Below, one piece after another: positions 20,393 to 32,596 of a stretch of 64,000 bases of DNA. The number at the start of each line of letters is the position of its first letter. Positions within the stretch are counted from its first letter, which is position 1. Made by a program: the position numbers and the translations under genes. Source of the DNA: Mermis nigrescens (lineage: Eukaryota > Nematoda > Enoplea > Mermithida > Mermithidae); the NCBI GenBank assembly GCA_036768485.1, contig JAVLUZ010000081.1:124001-188000 (forward strand), in the 5' to 3' direction. Below the pieces are notes generated by a model that was not told the DNA's origin, did not search any database, and worked only from the letters and a program-made list of their open reading frames with translations.

Positions 20393-21934
20393 TAGGCATA
20401 GCCAGGATTTTTCCCAGGGGGAGTCCAAAAATTTTTTAATAATAAAAGTAGATAAAAAATATAAAAATGCGTACTAGGCGTAAAATAATGCCCTTTTTGG
20501 ACTTTTCACATCGTCCTACAACAATTAAAATGCAAAGAAGAAAAAATTTTCTAAAGTTTTTCATAATTATTCCTGCACACAGGCCCGTATCCAGGAGGAT
20601 AGGAGGGGGCACGTGCCACTCTCCCCGAAATGGAATATGAGAATGATTTTTCCTCTACTCATCCTTTGCTTTTTTTAGCCAAAAATCGCCAACAATTTTG
20701 GGCGCCGCGTCAAATTTCTCAATTACAATTAGAGTCTATTTACTGGTCCCAAACAAAAGGCGGTTCAAACACTCCATTTTTAATCTTTATACAAATTAAA
20801 GCGTCTTCTGTTTTGTACAGGTTTTATGCATAGAATGAGATTTGTTTAAGAAGGTGTCCATTGGATTTTCACCCCATTTAAGGCACCTGGATAGCAAAAT
20901 TTAAAAAGTGTACAGCTCTAGTGGTCGTAAAACGTCTTTTTAAATTTTCCTTTGGTCCACCCTTGTGTTTTTAAAAAATTTTGGTAGTGTTCCCCCAAAC
21001 AAAATCTTGGACACGGGCCTAGCTGCCCACTTTGCAAGTTTTAATGCTCACATAGGGCCTTATATTAGAGAGAATGCAATGGAAAACCCCTCTTTTGAGG
21101 CTGTAAGGGTCTGGGTGGCGCGCTCAAACGCCCCCCCCAATGGGGACCGAAACAGAGCCGGGAAAATTTGCAAAATTGACCATTGAAATCTTGAATTTTA
21201 GTGTTCAAATTTTCATAAAATCGTCCGAATCTTAGTCGTAAATTCAGTTGGTCAATGCCGATATAAAATAGACTGGCGCAAAGCGCCACTGACGTAGCCA
21301 GGGAAAGGGGGTCCCCCCATACCTGGGCGTGGGGGGTTTGGGGTACCCCTAGAAACCAAAATACCCCGCAGAAACTAAAATACCCCGCAGAAACCAAAAT
21401 ACCCCCTCAGAATTCAATTTTTTGATTTTTTTCCGCAATTTTTTTGATGCCAATGGATAGTGCTAGATGAGAAACGTTGAAAAATAGTGTTTTTCGCCAT
21501 ACTACCATTTTTTGACCTTTGAAAAATCTTGAAACCCCAGAATTTTCGTGCCGCTCTCCTATGGCCCCTCTCCCTTGGGAAAATTTTCACATGTTCAAGA
21601 ACTGAGCAATATGGCTGCATGATGCTGTTCTGCAACGTAAATCGAAAAATCGGCGCTTGGCGCCGATTTCTTCTATCTTTTGGCAGTTTCTATGGTTTTA
21701 TTGCAGGAAAAGTCAGAAAAATTAGCGCTTCGCGCGCATAATAAGCATTTTTTCTGTCAAAACGTGAAAAATTTTTAAAAATGAATTTTTCAGAATTTGT
21801 TCATTCCTTAAATAGTGCAGGATGATGTGAAAAGCCAAAAACAGATTATATAAGGACCCCCACCCGTTTTTATGGGGTTTTCAGAAAAAAAATTTTTTGG
21901 GATCCCTTCCTGGCGAAAATCCTGGCTATGCCTA
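20393..21934. mobile_element. Candidate element L with nested M and a decayed B copy
   Basis: The left phrase TAGGCATAGCCAGGATTTT recurs inverted at the right end near 21934. No matching flanks, so boundaries are tentative. Inside, 20580-21020 has ends CAGGCCCGTATCCAGG and (other strand) AGGCCCGTGTCCAAG (element M). At about 21318-21565 lies an inverted, decayed family B copy. Several GGCGC palindromes are present near 21275, 21655 and 21727. Confidence 0.5.
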
Positions 21935-22310
21935 TGCGAAGCGCGGAAATTTTTTGATATTTCTATGCCAAAATGACTAAAAATCTTCAAACGCATGAGA
22001 TGCGAATATTTTGTAGACTTTTGAATTTGTATTGACTAGAAATGTTTAAAAATAGGTAATATTCTCATGGCGACAAACCCTATGTAGCTTTTTGTTGTCA
22101 ATAAGTTAAAATAAAAACCAAAACCAGAGTAAATCGGCGCAAGCGCCTGATTTTTGGGTTTATCCTCCGCAGAACAGCGTTACGCAACCGCAGAGCTCTG
22201 TTTTAGAAAATTCAAAATTTTCCTCATGTGAAATTCCCTTTTCTCCCTAACCCCACTGGTTACGCGAGTGGAACTAAATAGCCAGGGCAGAAAAAATAGT
22301 GCATTGTGTC

Positions 22311-22450
22311 CAGGGTTGCCAAGTCAAAATTTCAAAAACTACCAGTGTTCAGAAAAACTACCACCCTGTGGTTAAGCATAGGGACCCGAACTACCAAATG
22401 CTTTCAAAAACTGCCAAAATGGTAGTAAAACTAACAACCTGGCAACACTG
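22311..22450. mobile_element. MITE family C, copy C1
   Basis: A 140-bp element with ends CAGGGTTGCCA and (other strand) CAGTGTTGCCAGG. Flanks ATTGTGTC and TTTGTGTC agree at seven of eight. Ends of the CAGTGTTGCC type are frequent in arthropod hAT MITEs. Confidence 0.85.
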
Positions 22451-22480
22451 TTTGTGTCTATTCGCTGAAGCAGATTTACC

Positions 22481-22895
22481 CAGGGTTGCCATTCATACGT
22501 GGGCAGCAAGAAAATTCTGGGGGGGGGTGCAAGATTTTTCAAAGGTCAAAAAATGGCCTTAAAAATGGTGGTATGGCGTAAAAAACACCATTTTTCGACG
22601 TTTCTCATCAAGCACTATCCATTGGCATCGAAAAATTGCGAAAAAAATTTCAAAAATCGAATTCTGGAGGTATTTCGATTTCGGGGGGGGGGGTATTTTG
22701 GTTTCTCGGGGGGGGGGGGGGTTGCCCCACGCCCAGGTGTGATAGCCATGCCAGGTCGAAATTTCAAAAACTACCAACACTATTAAAAAACACTAGCACC
22801 CTGTGGTTAAGCATAGGGACCCAAACTACCACATGCCCTCAAAAACTCCCAAAATGGTAGTAAAACGACCAACCACCAACCAACCCGGCAACACT
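22481..22895. mobile_element. MITE family C, copy C2
   Basis: Same ends as C1 with a perfect 8-bp duplication GATTTACC (22473-22480 and 22896-22903). B4 is inserted 13 bp from the left end. Confidence 0.9.
22494..22741. mobile_element. MITE family B, copy B4, nested in C2
   Basis: Ends CATACGTGGGCAGC and (other strand) CACACCTGGGCG. The flanks TTGCCATT and ATAGCCAT share GCCAT but are offset by one base, so this duplication is decayed. Confidence 0.85.
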
Positions 22896-23423
22896 GGATT
22901 TACCACCGTATTACAGTAAAACAATAATAAAATTTAATTTAAGTAAAGAATACACCTATCAAAGAATGTAAGAAACCCTATCATGTTGGTAACCTAATTA
23001 ACATAAAATCTTGTGACCTTTTCCCTCTAATGTTTTGTGCGACTAAGCCGAGAGTTTATGAAAAGCATGAATAAGTTTAAAGAAGATCATGAATAGTAAG
23101 CAATTCAAGCTTAAAATTTCAGATTTGAGCGCAAATTTGCTCGAAAGAAAATGTAAGGATTGGAATAATTCATTAACGTCTACTCAGCATACTTCTTACT
23201 AGAATACTTCTGCCGTCAAAACTTCTATATATAAAGATCTAGTCTTTTGGTTTTGACATTTCAATGAAGTTAATGCATGCTTAGCAAATGGAATGGAATT
23301 TTGTAAATTAACTGAATGCATCTTAGTTGAAGATTGTTGAAGAAATATGTTTGCAAGAGTTTTGCAGAGCTTCAACTAAAAGAGTTTCAAATAGTTTTAT
23401 CTTTTACTGTTGATTGAAGTAAT
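22896..23423. other. Intergenic, nothing assigned
   Basis: AT-rich spacer between C2 and the K nest. No gene or repeat boundary recognised. Confidence 0.4.
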
Positions 23424-23577
23424 CAGTGTTGCCAGGTTGTCAGGGTTGCTAACTTCGCCGGAAACCGGACATTTATGTCCGCTTTTCAGGTTTGATGTCC
23501 GGTTTTGTCCGGTCGACAGTCATGTCCGGTTTTTTAAGCTGTTGGTCCGCTTTTGTCCGGTTTCAAAATGCAAAAAT

Positions 23578-23950
23578 GCGTCTAAGAGAGGTAAAAGTTG
23601 AAAAATTTCGGCGCTTCGCGCCGAATTGATTTAAATCTTACTTGTTATTAATCTTTAAGCCGCGCCGCGCCGCGCCAATTACAGCATTTTTATCGACAAT
23701 CTGGTCTAGAACTACGCTATGATTGAAAATCCTTATCTTCTGTACGGATTTGGATAGTTTTTGTAATGCAAAAATGCGTTTTAGAGAGCTAAAATTTCAG
23801 AATTTTCTGGCGCTTCGCGCCATTTGATAGATTATAGTTTTTATTGTCAAACGCGACTTCAGAATTGGCTAAAATGCTTTACTGAAGGAAGGAAATTCAA
23901 ATTTCAACAGAAATAACGTATACTGATCGTGATATTTTTATTGATCGTAT
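23578..23950 (+). repeat. Dispersed repeat, also at 37640-38010
   Basis: About 370 bp shared with 37640-38010 at high similarity, including TTGTTATTAATCTTTAAGCC. Contains two GGCGCTTCGCGCC palindromes (23608 and 23808). Probably the interior of element K, so the second copy marks another K fragment. Confidence 0.7.
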
Positions 23951-24344
23951 CGAGCGAGTTCAGCGCAAGTTTACCCGTTGTATTTTTGGTTTTAACAGTG
24001 GTTTGTCATATAATGATCGTTTAAAAAGTCTGTCGTTAGAACGTCTCGAAATACGCCGTATTCGTTTTGCTTTATCCTTTTACTATCAGATTATTAATGG
24101 AAAATCACACATTCTCTGTGACGAGTTTTTCGCATTTAATCGCAACTATACTCGCTCTGTCAATAACCTTAAACTGACTGTTCCAGTAGCTCGTTCAGAT
24201 ATTCTCAAGTATGATTTCAGTCATAGATATGTGAATCTGTGGAATTCACTTCCAGTTGATGTTGTAAATTCACCTAGTTTAGAAATTTTTAAACGCAAAC
24301 TAAATGCTTTTGATTTTTCTGTTCATCTGAAGGGGCACGTGTAA
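23925..24344 (+). pseudogene. Non-LTR retrotransposon ORF2, C-terminal fragment
   Basis: About 140 codons with the C-terminal signature of Jockey/CR1-like LINE proteins: RIERVQRKFTR, SYNDRLKSLSLERLEIRR, then YDFSHRYVNLWNSLPVDVVNS and a basic tail. The reverse transcriptase itself is missing (5' truncation, as usual for LINEs). The fragment is in one frame and is followed by a 3' UTR ending in TTG repeats. Confidence 0.8.
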
Positions 24345-24488
24345 AGTTTTCACATTCGTGACTGCGTGTCCCGTTGCTGACGTTTTAGTCATATATCGTT
24401 TTATCATATCTTTGTATCGTACGCTGTGTCTTTATTTTTACCATGTCTTGTACGTTTTGCAATAAATCTTTGTTGTTGTTGTTGTTGT
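24345..24488 (+). repeat. LINE 3' UTR with TTG tail
   Basis: Ends in about seven TTG units at 24467-24487. Short repeats of this kind serve as the 3' tail of several LINE clades. Confidence 0.65.
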
Positions 24489-25100
24489 GAATGACCAATT
24501 TTGTTGTTGAATTTTGTGTATTAGCTGAATAAAGTTGTTGTTTAGTAGAGCGCGAAGAGTTTTTGAAGAATATGGTGTGAACCGATTTTGCGCCATTTCG
24601 TTAGAACTGCCATACAATTGCGCAAAAGCGATACTTTATGTCACTGAAAGACGCGGAAAAAAAGAAATAAACCAAATCCATACAAAATTCACAGTTACGG
24701 TACTTCAAACACCATCCTTGGACATTCACCATTTTGAGCCACTTTAAGGAATTTTTGCAGTTTTTCAGAAGTTTCCAATTTTTGCTAAAAACATATTTTT
24801 CTGCTATTTTAACGGTCGCAGATTACAAAAATTAAGTTATACTGCGCGTAAACCAAGATTAAAGAAAATTTTTTTGTAATGTTTCGCACAAAGTTTTTCC
24901 AGTTAAAGATTTCGGAGTAAGTTAAGAATATGGTACTTTCAGGATACTATGAAATAAGCTTCAGAAGAGCTGATTTTTTCGCTCAGTACTTAGAACACAT
25001 TGAAAGAAAGCGCGGAGAAAAATATTCACCCGTCTATAATCAATATTACAAAAGCTATGGGTTTCCTTAATTAGCCTCTTCTCGACCTACGCAAGCATCT
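24489..25100. other. Interior of K, no gene
   Basis: AT-rich sequence between the LINE tail and the minisatellite. Nothing recognised. Confidence 0.4.
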
Positions 25101-26120
25101 ACTCGACCTAAGTATTTGAAGATTCAAACAGCTGAATGCAGAATCACATGTAGATACCCAATTTACGTCGATATAAGCATCTATACATCGACCTAAGCAT
25201 TTATACATCTACCTAAGCATCTATACATCGACCTAAGCATCTATACATCGACCTAAGCATCTATACATCGACCTAAGCATCTATACATTGACCTGAGCGG
25301 GAGCGACCTCGACCTAAGCAGCTTAAAACACCTTTTCGGATATACTAAGCCTAAGCCTAAGCACATTAGAAGCAAAAACTTAGATTTTCCTATATCGTAT
25401 CAAGTAAAACTGAAAAAACATGCAAAAAAATGAAATTTTTTTTAAAGTTATTTTGAAATTTCAAACAGCTTTCCGCGCCTTTTTTTCTTTTTTCTCTTTC
25501 ATTGCTATGCTTCCTTCCATAATTTCAGCCCATATTATTCATTTCTGACAGATGTGTTAGTCCTTGGATCGAGTCGTTTAATCGTCCCACCCAACACTCA
25601 AATCGACAGTTGCCTGCAACTTTGCAAGTATGGCTCAGATTTTCACCAAATTTTTTTCCGCGCTTCAATTTATCATGTTCTACCAGTTTGGCACAAAAAT
25701 TTTGGCATTTCGTATTTGTTCTGCTCCTTTTCTAAAAGTACTATATTCTTAACTTTAGCCAAAGAGTTCTACTCAAATACGATGTAAACAGCATTTTTGG
25801 ATTATCTCAAAGTTCCAACCATTTGAAGATTCAAACAGTGGAATGCAGAATAACGTACCCAATTTAGGTCGACCTAAGCATCTATATATCAACCTGAGCA
25901 TCTATACATTGACCTAAGCATCTACACCTCGATCTAAGCGGGAGTGACCTCGACCTAAGCAGCCCAAAGCCTAAGCCTAACCGTCATTTAAGCAGAAACT
26001 TGAATTTTCACATATCTTATCAAGTAAAATGACAGAAAACATATGCAAAAAATTGTTTTTTTCAAATTTAAAAATTTTCAAACAAAAAATTTTTTTGCGC
26101 AATAAAGGTTATTTCTTCGT
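25100..26120. repeat. Duplicated unit with 20-bp minisatellite
   Basis: A 20-bp unit, CTATACATCGACCTAAGCAT, occurs about six times at 25165-25300 and in fewer, diverged copies at 25860-25935. Both arrays follow TTTGAAGATTCAAACAG and are followed by GACCTCGACCTAAGCAGC, so a unit of about 700 bp seems to have been duplicated in direct orientation. Confidence 0.75.
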
Positions 26121-26482
26121 GATCAGCGACCTTGAAAATGTCAGATAAATATGTTTTTAGCCCAAATTCTGAACATTTTGGTAAACAGTAAAATACCCAC
26201 TTTAATGTAGCTATATCCGGAGTAGGGATCGGACGAGGCCTCGGCCTCGGTAATCCTCGGTCTTTTTGAGATCCCTCGGCCTCGGCCGAGGGTCAGGTGA
26301 AAAATGACCGAGGACCGAGGGTTTTTTAATTTTGCATTTTTTGAGTGATGCCGAAATAGCACAAATATAGCAAAAAAACGCATGTGCTACAAAAGACCCA
26401 TTGCCTCAAATGTTATGCCAAGTCAATGCTGTAATATGCCAGCCTATAGACAGCAGAGACAAGACGCATATGCTGATTGAAG

Positions 26483-27659
26483 GATTGTGTCTCAACAGCC
26501 TCACCAGTCCCAACAGCCCCACCCGTCCCAACAGCCCCACGAGTCCCAACAGCCCCTCGCACCCCAACAGCCCCACCATCCCAACAGCCCCACCAATAAT
26601 CCTAACAGCCCCACCAATAATCCCAACAGCCCCACCAATAATCCCAACAGCCCCACCAATAATCCCAACAGCCCCACCAATAATCTCAACAGCCCCACCA
26701 ATAATCCCAACAGCCCCACCAGTCCCAAGAGCCCCACCAATCCCAGCAAATCCACTGTTCCAGCAGTCCAACCGTTCAAACAGTCGCACTGTCCCAACCA
26801 CACATAAGCGTGGGGGAGGGATGTTTAGAGTTTAGCCCCCTCCAAACCCGAAATTCTGGAAATCCCCCCAAATTATGGTAGACCCCCAGAATTCTATTTT
26901 AAGCACATTTCTCGGTCACTTTACCCCACCAGACCCACAGAATTTGTCCGCTGCCAATGTTGGTTCCAACTGCCCCACTGTTATAATCATAGATGCACAG
27001 CACGACCGGTCTGGAGAAGGAGTTTTGAGCCAAAAATGACCTCAAAACTAGTATGAATGTTAAAATAGCGTAAAAACTACGCTAATCCACATTTTCTGGC
27101 TATTTTAAAGCAGATTAGCAAGAAAGTTTTGATTTTCATTTAATTTTAACGCTTATCTTTCCTTTTTTCACTAGAACATTTTTCATTTTTTTCTGGCAGT
27201 CTAGACTAGGCAATAATGAGCAGGAATCTAATCTTGCAAGATGACTCGAATGAGGCAAAATCACGGATTGCGCAAAAATGCTGAAGCTTCAATTCTGGCG
27301 GGTCTACCAGTTTCTCAGGTAGTTATTCTGAAAATGTAAACCTGCACGCTCTTGCATAGTCTTGATAAAATATACGAAGTCGAAAAATAGTCAAAAAAAT
27401 ATCTTGATCAAACGGAGCCCGTATAAGTTCTATGTTTCAAAAGTACATTCGTCAAACGCATTTCTCGTATAATAGCGATTGCAGTCATGATGGAGCTGCT
27501 GGGAGTACTGGTGGGGCTGTTGGGACGATGGGGCTGTTGGAACGGTGGAGCTGTTGGGATTGGTGGGGCTGTTGGAATTGGTGGGGCTGTTGAGATTGGT
27601 GGGGCTGTTGGGATTAATGGTGGGGCTGTTGGGACTGGTGGGGCTGTTGAGACATCACC
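26483..27659. mobile_element. Foldback element FB with minisatellite arms, nested in F
   Basis: Arms made of the 20-bp unit CCCACCAATAATCCCAACAG or close variants lie at 26495-26805 and, inverted, at 27488-27655. The outer ends read GATTGTGTCTCAACAG and (other strand) GGTGATGTCTCAACAG. Flanks GATTGAAG and GATTAAAG agree at seven of eight. Frames through the arms give proline-rich or glycine-rich artefacts. Confidence 0.75.
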
Positions 27660-27667
27660 GATTAAAG

Positions 27668-29011
27668 TAGGTACATTATATGGGCGTTTTCCGTGTCCAT
27701 GCATGCAAAACCTACTTAATGCATAAGCCCAAGTTGGGCATGGGTAGAAAATTCAAATGCGCACGATGTGAATAAAAGTTGCATTTTAAATTTATACAAT
27801 GGTCACAGAAGTGAATGTATTATAAAAAAGCGTCGCTAACAGATATTTTCATGTTTTAATTTGTTTACAATCAAGAATAAGAAGAATTCGGCACAAATAA
27901 CATAATGTAACTAAAGAGCTGAATAATGGAATATGCCTAGACCGTATGCGCGATATATTGTGACAATAGGAAATATTAACAGACTCGCTTATTTAACATT
28001 TTACGGTTGATTATATCAAACCACATTTACATTGTGATTCAGTCACTTTAGAAGCAATATGTTTCTAGGTTTCTAATTCAATTCTTAGCACATATTGCAT
28101 AACTGCAGTGCTAACTTTTATTTTATATTAGGGGATTCGGGTACCGGGTAGTAAAATTATTTTCTACCCAGGTACCCGGATATACCCGAGTACTCGGGTA
28201 CCCGTTCGGGTACCCGCGTGCACCTCTACTAAGAATCATCTTAAAACGGCGCAAAGTGCCAAAAAATTGACATTTTTCCTCTTGAAATACAATTTCTGCC
28301 ATAATAAAGATATGTAGAACACACAAAATAGTGATAGCATAATTGAGCTGAATGATCAAGACGATTAGCGATTTGTCACTTCTGTGCTTGTCATTTGCAT
28401 ACGTACCATAGTTTCCCAAGGTCGAAAGTTCTGGGGTTAAATCCCAAAATTTAGGACCACTAAATTTAGAGTCTAGCCTTTTTTGCAGGTCTAATATGAA
28501 AAATGGCTAAAACATCCTGTATAACATGTTTTAATGTGAAAAACTGCATTTTTAACTACATTTTATCCCATTCTGACTAATTTCGTCACTCTTGAGAGTA
28601 AAAAATATAAGAATCCATCGAAAATTTTGACTTTCAGATCATTTTAAGTTCATTCTAGGTATTTTATGGGTAAACAAAACAGAAGTGTATTAATCGGCGC
28701 GAAGCGCCAAAAAAATTTTAATGTCTTCGCTGCTTTAGTATTCAAATAATTGCAGAAAATGGTTGATAGCTCAAAATCGTCTGACAGTGATTCAAGTCTC
28801 GTACCCTGAGGTGGGGGCCTCACATCCCCTATGGGAATGTGTGATACCTACCTTTGAATAAAATTTAAATAATAGCTTGTTAGCTTTGAACTATATTACA
28901 CTAATCAATCCTATTGCTACTATACCCACATCACATGGGAGCATATGTGTCCTATATTGTTTGTACTCATATACTCATATTATATCTATTACAAATCCTC
29001 GGTCCCTCGGT
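27668..29011. other. Interior of F, no gene
   Basis: No coding evidence. Contains a palindromic cluster of GGGTACCCG-like phrases at 28136-28220 and a GGCGCGAAGCGCC palindrome at about 28695. Confidence 0.45.
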
Positions 29012-29019
29012 CCCTCGGC

Positions 29020-31581
29020 CAGTGATCGGACCGAGGCCTCGGCCTCGGCCTCGGCAAGCCTCGGCGTTTTTGGAGCCTCGGCCTCGGCGCCGAGGGCGAA
29101 GCTGAAAAGTGCCGAGGCGCCGAGGGTTAAAATCAAATTGAATAAGTTTAATATATCCGTTGAATATTAACTATTTAGAATGTATCTGCAGTACTCAGGC
29201 TATTTTTTCCTATAGACTTTTCTTATGGTTTTAGTCGCGTACCCAGTTACACCAAGTTACTTACAGCAAAGTGCCAATGTATTATTCATGTGATGACTAA
29301 GTTTTAATTCTCATGCTCGCTAGGGTATTACCCCCTCTCAAGGTACATGACTCATGTCACTGTCAGACGATTCTTGATGAAAACCTTTTGAATATTTTTG
29401 AACTTAATTTTTACTATGGCAAAAGTGCAGCTAACTATTAGAATTTCACGTAGTGATACAGTATTTTTGAATGTAAGCAAGAGTAAATCGACAAACTATC
29501 GCTATGAAACATGCATGTAACAGCTCAAAATTTTTGGGAGGGGCTCCTCGGCATACATGTAACGGCTAGAAATTTCGGGTAGGGGTCCCTGGCCATTTTT
29601 AGAAGGAGGGGGATTAGCGACTCTAATTCTATGTCAAAAATGGCAAAAGCACCTAAAAATAGCCAACAAAGTGCAAATTTTCGCCAAAAATGGGGAGAGT
29701 GGGTCAAAATTTTCTGATGTTGGAGGGAAGGGTGTTTGGGAGGACGTCCAACCCTGGGTGAGTGGGGAATTCCCCAAAGCCCCTCTGTTACACGTATGGT
29801 TTTCGGCCATTTTTATGGGAGAAGGGGTAAATGATCACGAATTTTCGGCCGAAAATCGCAAAAACGCACCTAAAAATGGCCAATAAATGCAGGTTTTGCC
29901 AAAAATCAATTTCGGCTCGTGCATTTTTTCAAGCCATTTTTATACAATGTTAAAATACTTTCTTGGACAAAGTGGATATTAATTATATCGTTTTTCAGTA
30001 TTTTTTAGGAAATTTCAAAAAATGTTCGGCGCTTCGCGCAAAATATCGCTAATATAATGTATTTAGATTGAAGCAGGGGCATTAAACACTCAAAAATCAA
30101 TTTTCGTATAATCTAGGCATCCTTATGCAGATTTAAATACCTTTTGTATCTATTCATACTGTTTTTAAAAATTTTATGCAGAATAAGTACTATTTAATAA
30201 CTTTGCACTTTTTTGCCGTTCAAAGATAAAATTGACTAATTTATCCCGATGTTGCATTGAATTTCTAAGCACAGTAGTGCTTATTTTAAGATCTAATTGG
30301 CATATTACAATATCTGTAATATTTCTGATTTTGCAGTACAAGTTGTTTTAGCTTTCTCAGTCGAGTTTTATGTGTAAATTTCATCAAAAGCTCATGAACT
30401 AATATTATCAACTAAATTCAGGCCGAATTATCACATTTAGGGCCACGGTTTTTTGCATTCGGCAAAGATTTTTCCTAATGTACATAGAGACTTTTCAGGA
30501 CCGTCTTTGTACATGCACAAAGATTTTTGGAGAGACAAAAACTGTAAAAAGGTGTAAAATTCCGGAAAATTTTCGGCGCATCAGTAATTGTCTGTCCTAT
30601 ATATCTTTGAAATAGTAGAATTTGCATTTAGAATGGAAAGGAAACATGTCAAATATTCAGAAACCCAGGAATTAGCTAAGATACAATACCAAAGGTCGAA
30701 AAACCCTGTTTTACCACACTAAATCGCTACTGTACCATACTATAATAGTACACAAAAATTTGCATATGTACAAAATGTTCCAAGACTTTTGGATACCATC
30801 TTTGTACATGTAAAAAGGTATCTTGCACAAAAAAAACACTGTTTAGGACTGCATGCCGGTTGCAGGTCACACACTGGCAGTATGTAAAAATGTGTATCTT
30901 TAAAAATATATTAATATAAAATATCCACAAAAATTTGTTCGCTCATACAAAGAAATTACTTAATTTACTGGTCCCCCATGTTGGGATTTCACCCTTCCCT
31001 CAACTCTGGACCTTAGGAAACTATGATCGGAAAGTACAGTGCAGTTTCCGTCATATTACCTACCACACCAGAATTGGATGACTGAAAAAGCGTGTTTAAA
31101 CATGCATTACTGCAAAAGCGAGCACAACAATGGCTACAGTTCTGTCTTTACTTAGCTTATTTCGTTTGTTCGTTTATTTCTTCGACACTGTTTTCTTATT
31201 TATAGTAATAAAAGTTTTTAAGTGCTTGTTCAGCCATATTTTTTATTGACTTTTCCAAGTCTTCAACGGCAACTTGTCAAATTAAGTGTGCTTTCATGCT
31301 GCTGACTTTATTCAATAAATCCTTCACACATTTAATCTACTATTATTGAAAATAAGAATGAATTGTTTGACATTCGATAAAGTGCTTAATATTACCATTA
31401 TTCTCTAGCTCATGTGCATACAAAATATTCTAAGAGTACTATTTATGGGTATAGGTATACAATGCTTGACCCTCGGCATTACCCTCGGCCTCGGCCTCTG
31501 CCTCGGCCGAGGCAAGGATTTTAAGTTGCCTCGGCCGAGGCCGAGGCCGAGGGTCCAAAAGTACCCTCGGTCCGATCACTG
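29020..31581 (-). mobile_element. hAT-like element E1 (inverted copy), nested in F
   Basis: Ends CAGTGATCGGACCGAGG on both strands. Perfect 8-bp duplication CCCTCGGC at 29012-29019 and 31582-31589. Subterminal arrays of CCTCGG at both ends. It lies in the opposite orientation to E2-E4 and is nearly identical to E4: translated 60- and 71-residue non-coding frames are identical between the two. No transposase. Confidence 0.93.
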
Positions 31582-31677
31582 CCCTCGGCCCTCGGCCTCG
31601 GCCGAGGCAAGGATTTCAAATGTCCCTCGGCCTCGGCCGAGGGAAAAAAAGACCCTCATCCGATCCCTAATCCGGAG

Positions 31678-32140
31678 TAACTTGTTCAATCCTTTTTGCT
31701 CACATCGCCACAGACTTTTCCTGATGCCCTAGTTTTTGAAACACCCCAGATCCACATTTATATTCTTGCTTACATTGCCTGCCATCTGGGTGCATTTATG
31801 ACAAAGTAAAGTACCGTAACTCTATCTTCAACAATATTGGTCCGTTTTCCATGAAATTTCTTTTCCGCACTTTCTTTTTATATGTCCTCCTCATTTCAAC
31901 CAATATCGTTCCTTTATACATACATCTGCGAATTTTCCATTCACACCATGAAGTACAGTTTAGCCAAATTTTTAAACAAAAAGTACATCAAACACCGCTA
32001 ATATATGAGCACATAGGATTTTCTACTTAAAAAACACTGATTTTTCAATACAGGGGTCTATTTTAAACATTTTTTGGACCTCTTAAAAAACGTGGAAAAG
32101 GGTTGGAAAAAGTGGGAAAAAATTTTGGGCCTGGTCTATA
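31678..32140. other. Interior of K between F and the transposase remnant
   Basis: No feature recognised. Confidence 0.4.
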
Positions 32141-32596
32141 ATGTCAACCAAATCGCTAGGAAAAAACGATGTTCGGGAATTAAATTTCAAATCTTGCCTA
32201 GTAGAAGGCTCAAACGGTTCTGCTCACTGTAAATTATGTTCTGCTAATCTACCCCCAAAACACGATGCTCTTCTTAATCATGTTAAAACGGCCAAGCACA
32301 TTAAAGCCATTAGTTTTAAAGCCTCATTTGCATTGTCTGCTTTAAGTCTTCCCTTTTCTAATGCTAGCGTTGAACGGGCTATTTCTGTATTAAGTTTGCT
32401 GAGGACCAAACTACGAAATCGCTTAGATGTCAAAACTACTGATGCTTTATTACGTGTTCGTTTTTTACTGTGTTGGAAGGGCGAGAATTGTTGCACCTTC
32501 ACTGCTACTGATCCAATGCTTAAATTGTTTAACACTAAAATTTATGGTCGTAGCATTTTTGAGGATGATATCGTGTGCCTTAATGAATCGTTATAA
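32141..32596 (+). pseudogene. Internally deleted hAT transposase (BED-like finger plus dimerisation domain)
   Basis: An open frame of 151 codons. Residues about 30-53 form a zinc-finger pattern CKLCSANLPPKH...H.....H of the BED type. From about residue 67 it continues as LSLPFSNASVERAISVLSLLRTKLRNRL, the conserved hAT C-terminal dimerisation helix, with DALLRVRFLL. The several-hundred-residue catalytic RNase-H fold with its DDE residues is missing between them. The frame stays open across the junction. It lies inside the right end of element K. Either it is a deletion derivative or the join is a processed, tolerated short protein that could bind element ends without cutting. Confidence 0.75.

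Larger units (their letters stand above)
26223..31669. mobile_element. hAT-like element F, nested in K
   Basis: Ends TAGGGATCGGACGAGG and (other strand) TAGGGATCGGATGAGG. Perfect 8-bp duplication ATCCGGAG at 26215-26222 and 31670-31677. Subterminal CCTCGGCC clusters at both ends. Without E1 it is about 2.9 kb. No transposase. Confidence 0.9.

Noticed and set aside
20393..21934. Element L as a certain transposon
   Set aside because: Inverted ends are good but flanks do not match, so two separate truncated copies could produce the same picture. Kept only as a candidate.
24467..24487. TTG run as a telomere or satellite signal
   Set aside because: It directly follows a LINE 3' UTR and is best read as the element's tail.
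26401..26835. Proline-rich protein of 144 codons
   Set aside because: All of its length comes from a 20-bp minisatellite arm; frames on both strands are open because of the repeat.
29430..29890. Conserved small ORFs (60 and 71 codons) identical at 29.5-29.9 kb and 59.4-59.8 kb
   Set aside because: They are opposite-strand shadows inside two near-identical copies of a non-coding element (E1 and E4). Identity comes from the DNA, and the frames are broken in E2.
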